This document shows, piece by piece, positions 9,701 through 16,462 of a DNA stretch of 64,000 nucleotides. The stretch is taken from positions 14,625-78,624 of the forward strand of contig CAZPWS010000008.1 in assembly GCA_964590225.1 (NCBI GenBank), written 5' to 3'. Origin of the DNA: JAEUSG01 sp964590225 (lineage in GTDB: Bacteria; Fibrobacterota; OXYB2-FULL-49-7; JAEUSG01). Position numbers and translations under genes: made by a program. The notes beneath the pieces were generated by a model that searched no databases, was not told where the DNA came from, and saw nothing but the letters and a program-made list of their open reading frames with translations. Position 1 is the stretch's first letter; the number at the start of each line of letters is the position of its first letter.

Positions 9701-12144
9701 AGCTCACTTACTTTTAGTCTTACTCTTCTGTTATCCTTTGGTGTTGTAAAAAGCTCCGGTCGCAATGTATTAACAATCATTGTTCGAGCAGAATCAATAC
9801 TTAGCTCATTGCTCCAGTTGCCGGAAGAGTCTCTTACCGCAACGCCAACAAAGTAACGGGTACCCTGTTGAAGCCCGTTTATACCAATTGTTGCTGACAT
9901 GACAGCCTCGGAACGGCTAAGCGTGTCAAAAGCCGAAATCGTTTTATACGCCGAACGAAGATACGCGCTACTCGTCCCAACAAAGAGAAAAACCTTCTCA
10001 ACATTGGCGGCTAACAACGGAGCATCAATAAGACGGACATAAATAGAATCAGGAGCTGTTCCAGTTATTGATATCCCAATATTCTGCGGCTCCTGATAAT
10101 TGTTTGTGGTGTACTCTATTTTATTTGCAGAAGCTATATCGCCAAAAAGCACGCTTCCATTAACCACCGCTCTTTCGTTAACAGCAAAATAGTATTTAGT
10201 CGTGCTTTCCATATTGTTAACTATAACAACACTATCGTTAGTCAAAGCCGCCAATGAATACGAACCCTTAAGCTGTTCCGCCGAATAGGAGGCAGGATTG
10301 AATAAAGGTGCATCTGTCCTGTAAAATAATCTCACCGTATCAATTAACGCCCCATTCAAAGACTTGCAGCCATGTATGGTCACACTTAGCGATCCGCCAA
10401 CCCCTCTCTCCGCAACTGAAAGAGAGAGGGGATTGATTGGCTTTGTATATCGGGCAACAACAGAGAGACTTGTTGACCAATTGCCCATACCATCCTTGAG
10501 AGCAACACCTATCCAGTAACGGGTCATTTCTGACAATCCAGCTACAGTATTGCCGATTAGCGAAGTTTTTGGAATGGCATAAAGAGAATTCCTTGCGGCG
10601 AATGCCGAATATAGACCCACAGAATCACTACTTCTAAAGATATAAAACGAATCAACATCGGAGGGCACAGTGGCATTACCTATAGAGAATGTTATCGAAT
10701 TATGCGTTGAGTCCGTAGCCCCAATAACCAGCATATTTACAGGGGCTACATTATCTATATAAACAGCATTGCGATTTAAATCGCTTATTCCAGCCCAGTT
10801 AGTTGGATAACCAGCAGTAACGGACAGACAAAAAGTATCAACACTACCTGGAGAAAAGACAATGGTATCGGCTATTGTATCGCTGCCGAAAGGATATGAT
10901 ACTGAATAAGAAAAATCAGCAGCCACAGAGCTATCGTTCTGATACCCTCCCGAAAGTCGCGACCTGTTCCACAATTTAACTGTCTCCGCACTCTGCGGCA
11001 ACCGTAAAACACCCCCGATTTTTACAACTATCGAGCTTGTTGTAAGCCTTTTCCAATTAATTGTGAGCGGATTATTGACACCTGTTTGAATTCTCTTAAT
11101 GGATACCCCATTTGACCAAATGCCTTCACGACTTTTTGAAGCGACTCCAATCCAATAGACAGCACCGCTCCGTAAAGTATCAACTACTATTGCAGTTTTT
11201 GAATTTGCAGTATCCCTTTTGGCCGTTGGCGCCATACTCCTAAAGTGAGTCTGCATCTGCTGCGAATCGGCCCACACATAAAAAAGAACTGAATCTGTGT
11301 TTGACGAAAACACAAAACTTGACTGAACGGAAAAATGAACAGCCGTATCATAAATAGCAATCAATTGGGATACCGGTATCGCAGGTGCGGAATAATCACC
11401 TGTCCTCACAGTATCACAGTTGCCCGCTGAAGAAAGAGTGTCGATGGCACCCCACCTGACAGAATTATCCGATATTGCAGAAACGCCAACCGTTGTTGAA
11501 ACAAAGTATTTCTTGCTGCCACTTAAACCGGCAACCATTATGTCAATGGAATCGCCTGTAATTATCGATCTACGGAGTGCCGTATCGGGAGGCCACTGTG
11601 GATTGGTCTGATATCCGCCAAGAGAATAAAATATTTTTATTGTGTCAATAGCTGGATTAAGTTTGGTTATGTTATACAGCCTGCATACTATTCCTGAATC
11701 TCCTTTCGCCGGAGTAACAAAGGCCGATACCTTTGCGACATTTGCGGGCCTGGTCCAAAATGACCTGATGTTTATTCTGTCTGACCATATCCCACTTCCA
11801 TTTTTTACAGCAATACCGGCATAATAACGCCTTGCACTTGTTAATCCGCCAATTATCTGGTCGCTTGGGCAACCATTCATTCGAATTCCAGCCTTATTTA
11901 ATGTAGCTTTGGCTACCAAAGAGGTAGAAAAGTTATTTGCCAACTCTCCAGAATCGGTTTCTACAAACACAAAGACCGATTCAACATTAGATGTATCGGG
12001 GAGAGCAAGAAGGCGGTCGCAACTGTCCAAAAGAAAGATAAAATGGCCAGTATCAGCAGAAAGGGGACGCAAATACAGGTAATTTGATACCTGCGCATCG
12101 AGAAAAACCACAAAAAATGAAAAAACTGTTAATATTTTAAACAT
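3694..12144 (-). CDS. Giant secreted multi-domain protein with fibronectin-III-like repeats and C-terminal FlgD-Ig sorting domain
   Basis: A 2816-residue exported protein. A hydrophobic signal sequence occupies about residues 1-17 and ends near DAQ. The body is built from many roughly 100-150-residue beta-sandwich-like units with recurring blocks such as RYFVGVAVRDSSGNWS, RYWIGVALKDGMGNWS, NYYVGVAPCDSNGN and RYYAGIAVKNGSGIWS, followed by a proline-rich linker; this is the fibronectin-III-like pattern of FCB surface proteins. The last 110 or so residues carry GNYPNPFNPATSIAYSIP, YDTRGRIIRV, HVVMWDGRNEIGN and VASGVYLYRL, an FlgD-Ig/type-A sorting domain that implies export and surface attachment. 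No catalytic motif was found. A stalk, adhesin or cell-surface scaffold role is inference. It has its own promoter with a CRP-like palindrome over the likely start of transcription. Confidence 0.9.
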   Translation of the reverse strand: MFKILTVFSFFVVFLDAQVSNYLYLRPLSADTGHFIFLLDSCDRLLALPDTSNVESVFVFVETDSGELANNFSTSLVAKATLNKAGIRMNGCPSDQIIGGLTSARRYYAGIAVKNGSGIWSDRINIRSFWTRPANVAKVSAFVTPAKGDSGIVCRLYNITKLNPAIDTIKIFYSLGGYQTNPQWPPDTALRRSIITGDSIDIMVAGLSGSKKYFVSTTVGVSAISDNSVRWGAIDTLSSAGNCDTVRTGDYSAPAIPVSQLIAIYDTAVHFSVQSSFVFSSNTDSVLFYVWADSQQMQTHFRSMAPTAKRDTANSKTAIVVDTLRSGAVYWIGVASKSREGIWSNGVSIKRIQTGVNNPLTINWKRLTTSSIVVKIGGVLRLPQSAETVKLWNRSRLSGGYQNDSSVAADFSYSVSYPFGSDTIADTIVFSPGSVDTFCLSVTAGYPTNWAGISDLNRNAVYIDNVAPVNMLVIGATDSTHNSITFSIGNATVPSDVDSFYIFRSSDSVGLYSAFAARNSLYAIPKTSLIGNTVAGLSEMTRYWIGVALKDGMGNWSTSLSVVARYTKPINPLSLSVAERGVGGSLSVTIHGCKSLNGALIDTVRLFYRTDAPLFNPASYSAEQLKGSYSLAALTNDSVVIVNNMESTTKYYFAVNERAVVNGSVLFGDIASANKIEYTTNNYQEPQNIGISITGTAPDSIYVRLIDAPLLAANVEKVFLFVGTSSAYLRSAYKTISAFDTLSRSEAVMSATIGINGLQQGTRYFVGVAVRDSSGNWSNELSIDSARTMIVNTLRPELFTTPKDNRRVRLKVSELSALSAEVDSVRIFFGTTQVLNPLEAMARDTVVAKAALFDTVFLMLEDTRTFLCYVSVAPFAFDEGTRWFSDIPLSASSSIWYDSDEPANPLNLRIDDTTLTTLKVEVTNWATLFSTDVDSIHFWIRKMASSADSVILATQHKSLMASAKISINELIGGAGVSFTALDTGANYYVGVAPCDSNGNISNFAAVYRFRTASPPPNPVSVSAQPLYYSTARVTFSNLNMLLGDIDRAKVKLILSDVAYVLNGYDTVNIRYYDVGSDSITRTFLVTGLKAATKYYLSVALSNKRGYWSRVSQLMNVCTLQTLVAADTVHPDGAKISFTADTSQYAPERQISVTVSGIDSIAAGDRYSGGMRIYWSELSPYTNFQIPSQSVGYIDWNLINVIGDTFSTEIYPLLSGSIGSGVGRKYHLTFAIRDSAFNWDTTSIKSAVAWTRVDLVRPKNDTGWSVSTTGYTGLSVGWNRAVFNKVPITSFRDTIPSLGVWLSTSPISQAYVDTALPNFSIDSSALPPQYFYALKHNTNYFIACAPINKSGNRGAVEDGKSLFQIKTPFDSSTIAHTPPLCTLTVLHASMPESLTVLYSLYANRFTDPVNLIDLSVKSIIIRYRTDGVYPSNESDGSLARQIAIDSVLSGSFKLWPVPLGADLRFTTFVVSSLSPSYVNRYSLPAAHARAAIRTWSYPVNTLAITRLVPQGGLGQPVRIAIDWRVASGPIPPGVRFLYKQFAGYDDVPNSINSAGFAYFDPPTLAYSRRDTIPVVLKERTKYTVAAFVRNESGVWSKSCVWDTITTPKGIDTIGPARLPIEVSARALDCRTVRVRWRIDPALFYSAQYAENNKLSFLLDWSENPEYFLSPLTNKPYRDSGRINVMRPLDSIVIRDLEPNKDYYFAMTTADSVGNQAKTDSLSVAFCRLFVPTVPDSMVKVSLVDNELFTLSWRDAINIDGNLWKADTHVRFVTFVMQSDSFYNGPMPATEATLGKKIVRSVEAVGAAYSERALRFDENDYYLTFWPSVERFVYGGDPLKKGPFRYKIDKPRFDSAVVKQLSDTVLMVSVKVNDSTENRLQLRTSYSLDGGKTNSELPASALRIGDSLRLTIDTINSGAVYTSYINISKLPAKEWNAIRGTDTVKLSISLSLSDMRPVSSLLPDTTATLVANIDNRPPYNASISIGINRSSKRLSVVATSDSLGEFSTMGIKCKGASVFNFYHYSGTPLVFDTIGVDGVVVRLIDSIGNYCDTAWNDFSFVRLPFKDSLYNTGERYYDNGSVAVSVPVTALNPVPLNNGFLTVGLASVPVDSAKLRGLGFVRSRPETYFFISELRATSIGVLPFYNTGLNLKFTMPLADTAVRLYKVTDGSRLEELGTIVEEGGKVLRLANFKTDSFWNSVTSQEPANSDTFYIVALRDLRAPIIDTALTGLFVNAKGDSGVVKIRVRDNNVNLDAGIRIHTYRLDKGCADTVLWDTVTTKFVSGTRNSKITTPDTLIECTYDISQILKANAARIRTAGLHFSIWVSDGRKRFSFHSAPISVDSVVGVFPSLRPNWSLVSITAMPNSYTTIVDAITSTQGNYNRERMRVMRLDGNSFREYSSSDPGFRVMPGRAFLVVTRSDADITMNYKIGQSKLPTQKGSKGFIVASGGTTGGWRLASLPFIGSVKQSSIIASSKIDTSNGRVPLLQRMWTMYGGSFRLLNQYQALSDSARISASKGFGDGLLLYLYPNEEIVAPTVDNVNFLHKQGSLMTQNGQQSEWSLQFTVAAINSSGRIIACDAMNVVGVYNMSISSYVPDIKFPDAPEAGIVEGNELAAVSYKTKSDSGYIWDIQVKSDREDVKGLSMAFTNMSLLPDKLMAVLDLPDVSYSVNLRENDQLFSDLFGKAKDRCYRLLVGDSLFVARNSSGGFLPSLFSLHGNYPNPFNPATSIAYSIPLDPLKNGYAGSLLQIVVYDTRGRIIRVIAHGQPRAGRHVVMWDGRNEIGNTVASGVYLYRLTITGSSGSIIYRTVKKMTLLK

Positions 12145-12168
12145 AGTTTTTGCTTTTCCAAATAAAAG

Positions 12169-12184
12169 TGTGATCTATATCACA
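12169..12184 (-). promoter_or_regulatory. CRP/FNR-type palindrome at the giant-gene promoter
   Basis: TGTGATCTATATCACA is a perfect TGTGA-N6-TCACA inverted repeat. It lies 25-40 bp before the start codon of the 2816-residue protein and just downstream of a TATAAT box, so it covers the predicted +1. In that position a CRP/FNR-family protein would be expected to block rather than activate. The binding protein is not in this window. Confidence 0.62.
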
Positions 12185-12185
12185 T

Positions 12186-12214
12186 ATTATAACTAACACA
12201 TTTTAAGCGGTTAA
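12186..12214 (-). promoter_or_regulatory. Putative sigma-70 promoter of the giant secreted protein
   Basis: On the reverse strand, TTAACC (-35, 4 of 6 matches) and a perfect TATAAT (-10) are separated by 17 bp. The predicted start of transcription falls about 35 bp before the start codon, inside the CRP-like palindrome. Confidence 0.5.
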
Positions 12215-12225
12215 GCAATAGAAAA

Positions 12226-12645
12226 TTAATGAATTCTCAACAAACCAGACGCGGCAAATACGAGAATAATCACCTCCACCAAAACTATTAGGACATAAAT
12301 CCAGCTTTTCCGCCTGATGAAAATCGGCAACACAACACCATAACACAATATTGTTACAACTGACAAAAAGGCTATTGGAACCATATTCAGGTAGTCTGCA
12401 TGGTTAAGCCGCTTTATCCAATCCCAACCATTTCCGCGCCCCGTTTGTTCCAAATACGAACGAAGATCCAGAGACCAAAATTCCGAGAGTCTTGAGAGAG
12501 GTATGGACGAACCGATAACACCAGTAACATATGCCAAAAACGACAAAATCAACAAAACAAAGCCAGCGATACTTAGCACAGATAAAATCCTTGCGTACAC
12601 CAATTGGGCATATTCAACTTCCGGTGGATTTTCTTTGTTGCTCAT
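12226..12645 (-). CDS. Small three-helix membrane protein (DUF1634-like) beside a TSUP permease
   Basis: A 139-residue protein with three predicted membrane helices (about 23-43, 85-110 and 114-136) and a soluble loop between the first two. It overlaps the upstream permease gene by 4 bp (ATGA). Small DUF1634-type membrane proteins commonly sit next to TauE/SafE-family permeases, and position, length and topology fit that, although no decisive motif is visible. It is the last gene of the ackA-permease operon. A likely role is accessory subunit of the permease (inference). Confidence 0.6.
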   Translation of the reverse strand: MSNKENPPEVEYAQLVYARILSVLSIAGFVLLILSFLAYVTGVIGSSIPLSRLSEFWSLDLRSYLEQTGRGNGWDWIKRLNHADYLNMVPIAFLSVVTILCYGVVLPIFIRRKSWIYVLIVLVEVIILVFAASGLLRIH

Positions 12646-13562
12646 ATTCCAAGTCCTTTTAAAACTGACCTTACGCCAGCAAGCAGGAGCATAATTATTA
12701 CAACAATTCTAACCGCCTTGGGACTCGCTTTAACCATCAACGCTCCGCCTATCCGTGCGCCTATGAAAATACCTATCACGGACGGGGCAATTAAAATAGG
12801 TAAAACAGCACCACTGTTAATATATACCCACGCAGCAGAGGTGTCTGTCACAGAAAGCAAGAAACTACTGGTCGCAGCAGCCATTTTTAATGGCAACCCC
12901 ATTAGTAAATTAAGGGTTGGCACATTTGCCCATCCAGCACCAAGACCAAACATACCTGCCATTACTCCAATAAACAGGAATATTACCAGCGCAAGAGGTG
13001 TTCTTCTCGTTTTCCACGCAATCAAACTATCGGTTGAAGCCTCCCTATAGCACCCAGACCAACCCAGCATTTTTGATGTAGAATCACTTTCAGTAACTAC
13101 AGGATATTCTGACTTTTTCGCCGATACCATAAGCACCACAATCAACAAAATAGATACCCCGAGCGCAGTTTGTACTATGTCAGTTGGAAGTCGCAAACCC
13201 ACCAATGCACCAATTATTGACCCAACAGATGTAACGAGGGCAATAGGAATCGAAAGTCTTATGCTGGCAAGTCCCTTTTTAAGAAAACCTGGTCCGGCAG
13301 CAAGAGAACTTGAAAGCGCAACAATCAAACCAGCGCTTCTAACAAAATCGAGGTGAAATGGAAAAAAACCGCTAACAATAGGAACAAACAGTACTGCTCC
13401 GCCAACTCCCCCAAGCACCGCAACAATTCCAATAAACAGCGTTACCACGAACAACATAAGAGGCCAAAACCACCACAGGTCCGCTCCATTACCGCCCATA
13501 GACTGAGCTCCTACCGAAACCGCACAAGAAGCGACAATTAAAAACAATAGTACTGGTCTCAC
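12642..13562 (-). CDS. TSUP (TauE/SafE) family permease
   Basis: A 306-residue integral membrane protein with an N-terminal signal-like helix followed by two repeated halves. Each half has a glycine-rich motif of the family: GGVGGAVLFVPIVSGF near 50-65 and GLGAGWANVPTLNLLMGLP in the second half. TSUP proteins carry small organosulfur or carboxylate anions such as sulfite, sulfoacetate or sulfolactate across the inner membrane. The gene overlaps ackA by 4 bp upstream and the DUF1634-like gene by 4 bp downstream. Coupling to acetate kinase suggests an anion linked to acetyl-phosphate metabolism, which is inference. Confidence 0.86.
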   Translation of the reverse strand: MRPVLLFLIVASCAVSVGAQSMGGNGADLWWFWPLMLFVVTLFIGIVAVLGGVGGAVLFVPIVSGFFPFHLDFVRSAGLIVALSSSLAAGPGFLKKGLASIRLSIPIALVTSVGSIIGALVGLRLPTDIVQTALGVSILLIVVLMVSAKKSEYPVVTESDSTSKMLGWSGCYREASTDSLIAWKTRRTPLALVIFLFIGVMAGMFGLGAGWANVPTLNLLMGLPLKMAAATSSFLLSVTDTSAAWVYINSGAVLPILIAPSVIGIFIGARIGGALMVKASPKAVRIVVIIMLLLAGVRSVLKGLGI

Positions 13563-14749
13563 CGCATCCTTTCAATAATATCCCTTGTATCCCTAGCGAT
13601 AGTGAGTTCCTCATTGGTCTTGATAACCATTACGGCGGTCTTTCCTGTACTTATAACTTCACTATTTTGCAAATTAATTTTTTCGTCAATAGATATCCCG
13701 AGAAATTCCATATTTAAGCAAACTCTTCTGCGAATATGTGGCCCATTCTCGCCTATTCCACCGGTAAAGACAATACCGTCCACCCCCCCCATCTCTGCGG
13801 CATAAGCTCCAATATACTTACGAATGCGGTGACAAAAAATTTCTATCGCAAGCAGGTGGCGCCGACTACCCTTCTCGGCCTCCATTGTAACCTCACGCAT
13901 ATCATTAGAGGTTCCAGAAACGCCAAGAAGACCACTCTTCTTGTTTAGCATATTATCAATATCTTTCGCCGACAAATTCTGCTTTTCCATAAGATAAAAA
14001 ACTATGGCGGGGTCGATATCGCCAGAACGGGTTCCCATTGCAAGTCCCTCAAGCGGCGTAAAGCCCATAGTTGTATCAACTGATACGCCACATTCAACAG
14101 CAGCGATGCTGCAACCATTACCAAGATGACAAGTTATAAGTTTAAGCTCATTAAGCGGTTTGCCAATAATTTCCGCCGCACGATTCGAAACAAATTTGTG
14201 CGAAGTTCCATGAAAACCATAACGCCTGATTCCATGCTCCTGATAGTAATCGTATGGAATAGGGTAAATATAGGAGCGTTCTGGCATTCTGTGATGAAAA
14301 GCCGTATCAAAAACAGCAATCTGCGGCACGCCGGTTAATAGCTCGCTGCAAACCTCAATGCCTCTTAAGTTTGCCGGATTATGAAGAGGAGCAAACTTGA
14401 TAAACTGCCTTATACAATTTGTTACAGTATCGTCAATAAGAACAGAGTCCGAGAACTCTTCGCCACCATGAACAACCCTGTGCCCTATACCAATAATTTC
14501 CGTTTTGTCCGCAATTACTCCACACTCTTTTGAAAGTAATAAATGGAGAATGTTTTCTATCGCTTTTGTGTGATCCAGAATCGGTTTTACTTCCCTTACT
14601 TTTTTGCAATCGTCGGTTTCATAAGAAAGAATAGCATCTGCAGCGCCTATTCGCTCAACACCGCCTTTGGCTATCACCCTTTCTGTTGTCATGGAAAGAA
14701 ACTGAAATTTTATGGACGAACTACCACAGTTGAGAACAAGAATTTTCAT
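13559..14749 (-). CDS. ackA: Acetate kinase
   Basis: Cytoplasmic enzyme interconverting acetate plus ATP and acetyl phosphate plus ADP; 396 residues, the usual length. It shows the family start MKILVLNCGSSSIKFQ, the substrate loop GHRVVHGGEEF, FDTAFHHRMPE, RRYGFHGTSHKFV with the catalytic-region His, LGNGCSIAAVECG, DTTMGFTPLEG and the nucleotide-site FTGGIGENGPHIR. No phosphotransacetylase gene is adjacent. It is the first gene of a three-gene operon, downstream of an intergenic region with three hairpins. Confidence 0.96.
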   Translation of the reverse strand: MKILVLNCGSSSIKFQFLSMTTERVIAKGGVERIGAADAILSYETDDCKKVREVKPILDHTKAIENILHLLLSKECGVIADKTEIIGIGHRVVHGGEEFSDSVLIDDTVTNCIRQFIKFAPLHNPANLRGIEVCSELLTGVPQIAVFDTAFHHRMPERSYIYPIPYDYYQEHGIRRYGFHGTSHKFVSNRAAEIIGKPLNELKLITCHLGNGCSIAAVECGVSVDTTMGFTPLEGLAMGTRSGDIDPAIVFYLMEKQNLSAKDIDNMLNKKSGLLGVSGTSNDMREVTMEAEKGSRRHLLAIEIFCHRIRKYIGAYAAEMGGVDGIVFTGGIGENGPHIRRRVCLNMEFLGISIDEKINLQNSEVISTGKTAVMVIKTNEELTIARDTRDIIERMR

Positions 14750-14779
14750 AAGAGCATTTCCCTTTCAAGTGACCATCAT

Positions 14780-14815
14780 CCCAAACTTTGCATTAGAAAG
14801 ATTTCTAATGCAAAG
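14780..14815. repeat. Dispersed 35-nt hairpin repeat, copy A
   Basis: Contains a perfect 14-bp inverted repeat CTTTGCATTAGAAA with a 2-nt loop (14786-14815). The preceding bases and the left arm recur near the CRISPR array at 62533-62567, with 32 of 35 positions identical. Two copies 48 kb apart in intergenic DNA suggest a genome-wide repeat family rather than a gene-specific terminator. Confidence 0.7.
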
Positions 14816-14880
14816 CGTTTAGAAAAATCATCATTTTACACCGAGTACTTCAAGTACCAAATGGGTGATTTTTCTAAACG
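14816..14880. repeat. Long intergenic hairpin between asnS and ackA
   Basis: Outer arms of at least 15 bp (CGTTTAGAAAAATCA and its complement) enclose an inner perfect palindrome GTACTTCAAGTAC. It starts at the base after the previous hairpin ends. It may be a transcription terminator/attenuator after asnS, or part of a composite non-autonomous element. It is not followed by a T-run typical of an intrinsic terminator. Confidence 0.6.
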
Positions 14881-14885
14881 AGGTA

Positions 14886-14944
14886 ATCCCAACTAATTCA
14901 AATAGTTCGGTGCCTTTGGCGCCTCCTATTGAATAAGTTGGGAT
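14886..14944. repeat. Third intergenic hairpin upstream of ackA
   Basis: Imperfect arms ATCCCAACT...AGTTGGGAT, extended by AATTCAAATAG/CTATTGAAT, enclose a second stem GGTGCC-TTT-GGCGCC. Together with the two preceding hairpins it fills most of the 245-bp gap between asnS and ackA; no ORF or tRNA is seen there. Confidence 0.58.
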
Positions 14945-14994
14945 AATCAACAATTTTCAAGGCATGCAAGTCAAGGTCTTATAAATAAACCGAC

Positions 14995-16341
14995 TTAATC
15001 TGCATTACCTGGTGTCCGTGGAAAGGGAATAACATCGCGAATATTCTCAAGACCTGTAATATACTGGATGAACCTCTCAAATCCCATCCCAAAACCCGAG
15101 TGCGGAACTGTTCCAAACCGTCGCAAATCGAGGTACCTTTCATAATTTTCTTTAGGCAGATTCAGCTCTTCCATTCTGGATTCCAGTACGAGTAGTCTTT
15201 CCTCTCGCTGGCTACCCCCAATAATTTCCCCCACACCAGGAACAAGGACATCCATCGCCCTTACTGTTTTACCATCATCGTTAAGCCGCATATAGAATGC
15301 TTTTATACCTTTAGGGTAATCAGTTACAATAACAGGAGCCTTAAAAACCTGCTCCGTTAAAAACCGTTCATGCTCCGACTGCAAATCACACCCCCATTTA
15401 ACAGGATACGAAAAGAGGCTTGCAGATTTTTCGAGAATGGTTATTGCATCAGTATATGTTATGGATGTAAATACAGACTCCGCAACAGAGGCAATCCTCT
15501 CCCTAATCCCTCTCGACACTCTCTCGTCAAAAAAGGATAATTCATCCTTACAATTATTTAGAACATCATTTACAAGATACTTAATAAATCTTTCTGCAAG
15601 AGCCATGTCGCCACACAGATCCATAAAAGCTACTTCCGGTTCAACCATCCAGAATTCCGAAAGATGGCGGGATGTGTTGGAATTTTCAGCTCTGAAGGTG
15701 GGGCCAAAAGTGTAAATGCGTCCCATCGCCATAGAATAACACTCTCCTTCTAATTGACCACTAACCGTAAGATGAGCCGGTTTGCCAAAAAATTCTTCCT
15801 TAATTCCATCAACATTTACCCGAAAAAGTTGACCTGCCCCCTCACAGTCGCTTGTCGTAATGATTGGGGTATGTACCAGATGAAAATCCTCACCTTGGAA
15901 GAACCGGTGAATTGCAAGCGTAAGCCTGCTTCTAACTCTGGTGACACAGCCTATTGTGTTTGTGCGTGCCCTTAAGTGAGGTATTTGTCGCAAAAACTCA
16001 AGAGTATGATGCTTTTTTTGAAGCGGGTAATCGGCAGGTGCAAATCCATGAATTTCAACTATCTTCGCGTCAATTTCAACGCTTTGCTCCTTTCCAGTGG
16101 ACGCAACAAGCACCCCATGCACAGTTACTGCCGAACCGGTACCTGCCCTTAAAACTCCATCGGCATAGTTTGGCAGGGTATTTGGAACAATGGCCTGAAT
16201 ATTTTTTACAGTAGATCCATCGTTAATTTCAAGAAAGGAAAAACCGCCTTTTGAATCTCTTCTTGTACGGACGAAACCGCTTACTGAAATATCAGCTCCT
16301 AAAACTCCTTCGCTAAGTAGCTGCCGTATTGTCTGTTGCAT
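14995..16341 (-). CDS. asnS: Asparaginyl-tRNA synthetase
   Basis: Class II aminoacyl-tRNA synthetase charging tRNA-Asn; 448 residues from the chosen start (E. coli enzyme 466). An N-terminal OB-fold has VSGFVRTRRDSKGGFSFLEI. The catalytic core has FRAENSNTSRHLSEFWMVEPE (motif 2 region, with the Asn-enzyme signature) and GFGMGFERFIQYITGLENIRD (motif 3), ending FPRTPG. The frame is open 24 codons further upstream, but that stretch overlaps a transmembrane microprotein gene and resembles nothing in AsnRS, so ATG 16341 (MQQTIRQLL) is chosen; a GGGCGG lies about 11 nt upstream. A tRNA-Asn gene is at 45.9 kb. It is the last gene of a signalling operon, an unusual place for a synthetase. Confidence 0.95.
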   Translation of the reverse strand: MQQTIRQLLSEGVLGADISVSGFVRTRRDSKGGFSFLEINDGSTVKNIQAIVPNTLPNYADGVLRAGTGSAVTVHGVLVASTGKEQSVEIDAKIVEIHGFAPADYPLQKKHHTLEFLRQIPHLRARTNTIGCVTRVRSRLTLAIHRFFQGEDFHLVHTPIITTSDCEGAGQLFRVNVDGIKEEFFGKPAHLTVSGQLEGECYSMAMGRIYTFGPTFRAENSNTSRHLSEFWMVEPEVAFMDLCGDMALAERFIKYLVNDVLNNCKDELSFFDERVSRGIRERIASVAESVFTSITYTDAITILEKSASLFSYPVKWGCDLQSEHERFLTEQVFKAPVIVTDYPKGIKAFYMRLNDDGKTVRAMDVLVPGVGEIIGGSQREERLLVLESRMEELNLPKENYERYLDLRRFGTVPHSGFGMGFERFIQYITGLENIRDVIPFPRTPGNAD

Positions 16342-16345
16342 CGCA

Positions 16346-16456
16346 TCAATTACCGCCCATAAAGATTCTCGCACCGTAAATAAGAAGCACGCCCATAACA
16401 ATAACCGCGACAACTATAAGCGCAACTATTATTTTGTTAACCAATTTCATATTCAT
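16346..16456 (-). CDS. Single-pass transmembrane microprotein, 36 residues
   Basis: A short reading frame wedged between the TPR-TonB gene and asnS. It starts MNMKLVNK, continues with a strongly hydrophobic helix of about 19 residues (IIVALIVVAVIVMGVLLIY) and ends GARIFMGGN. An internal ATG at 16450 is an alternative start. The stop is 4 nt before the asnS start, and an AGGTGAT sequence lies about 12 nt before the first ATG. Codon-level coherence (clean helix, basic cytoplasmic start) and operon spacing support a real gene, but no family is recognised. Function unknown. Confidence 0.55.
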   Translation of the reverse strand: MNMKLVNKIIVALIVVAVIVMGVLLIYGARIFMGGN

Positions 16457-16462
16457 AAACTA

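Noticed and set aside
14780..14944. Insertion sequence or prophage attachment site
   Set aside because: Inverted repeats are present but there is no transposase or integrase and no target duplication was seen, so only a hairpin/repeat call is made.
16342..16413. 24-codon N-terminal extension of AsnRS
   Set aside because: It overlaps the transmembrane microprotein frame and does not resemble the OB-fold start; ATG 16341 is preferred.
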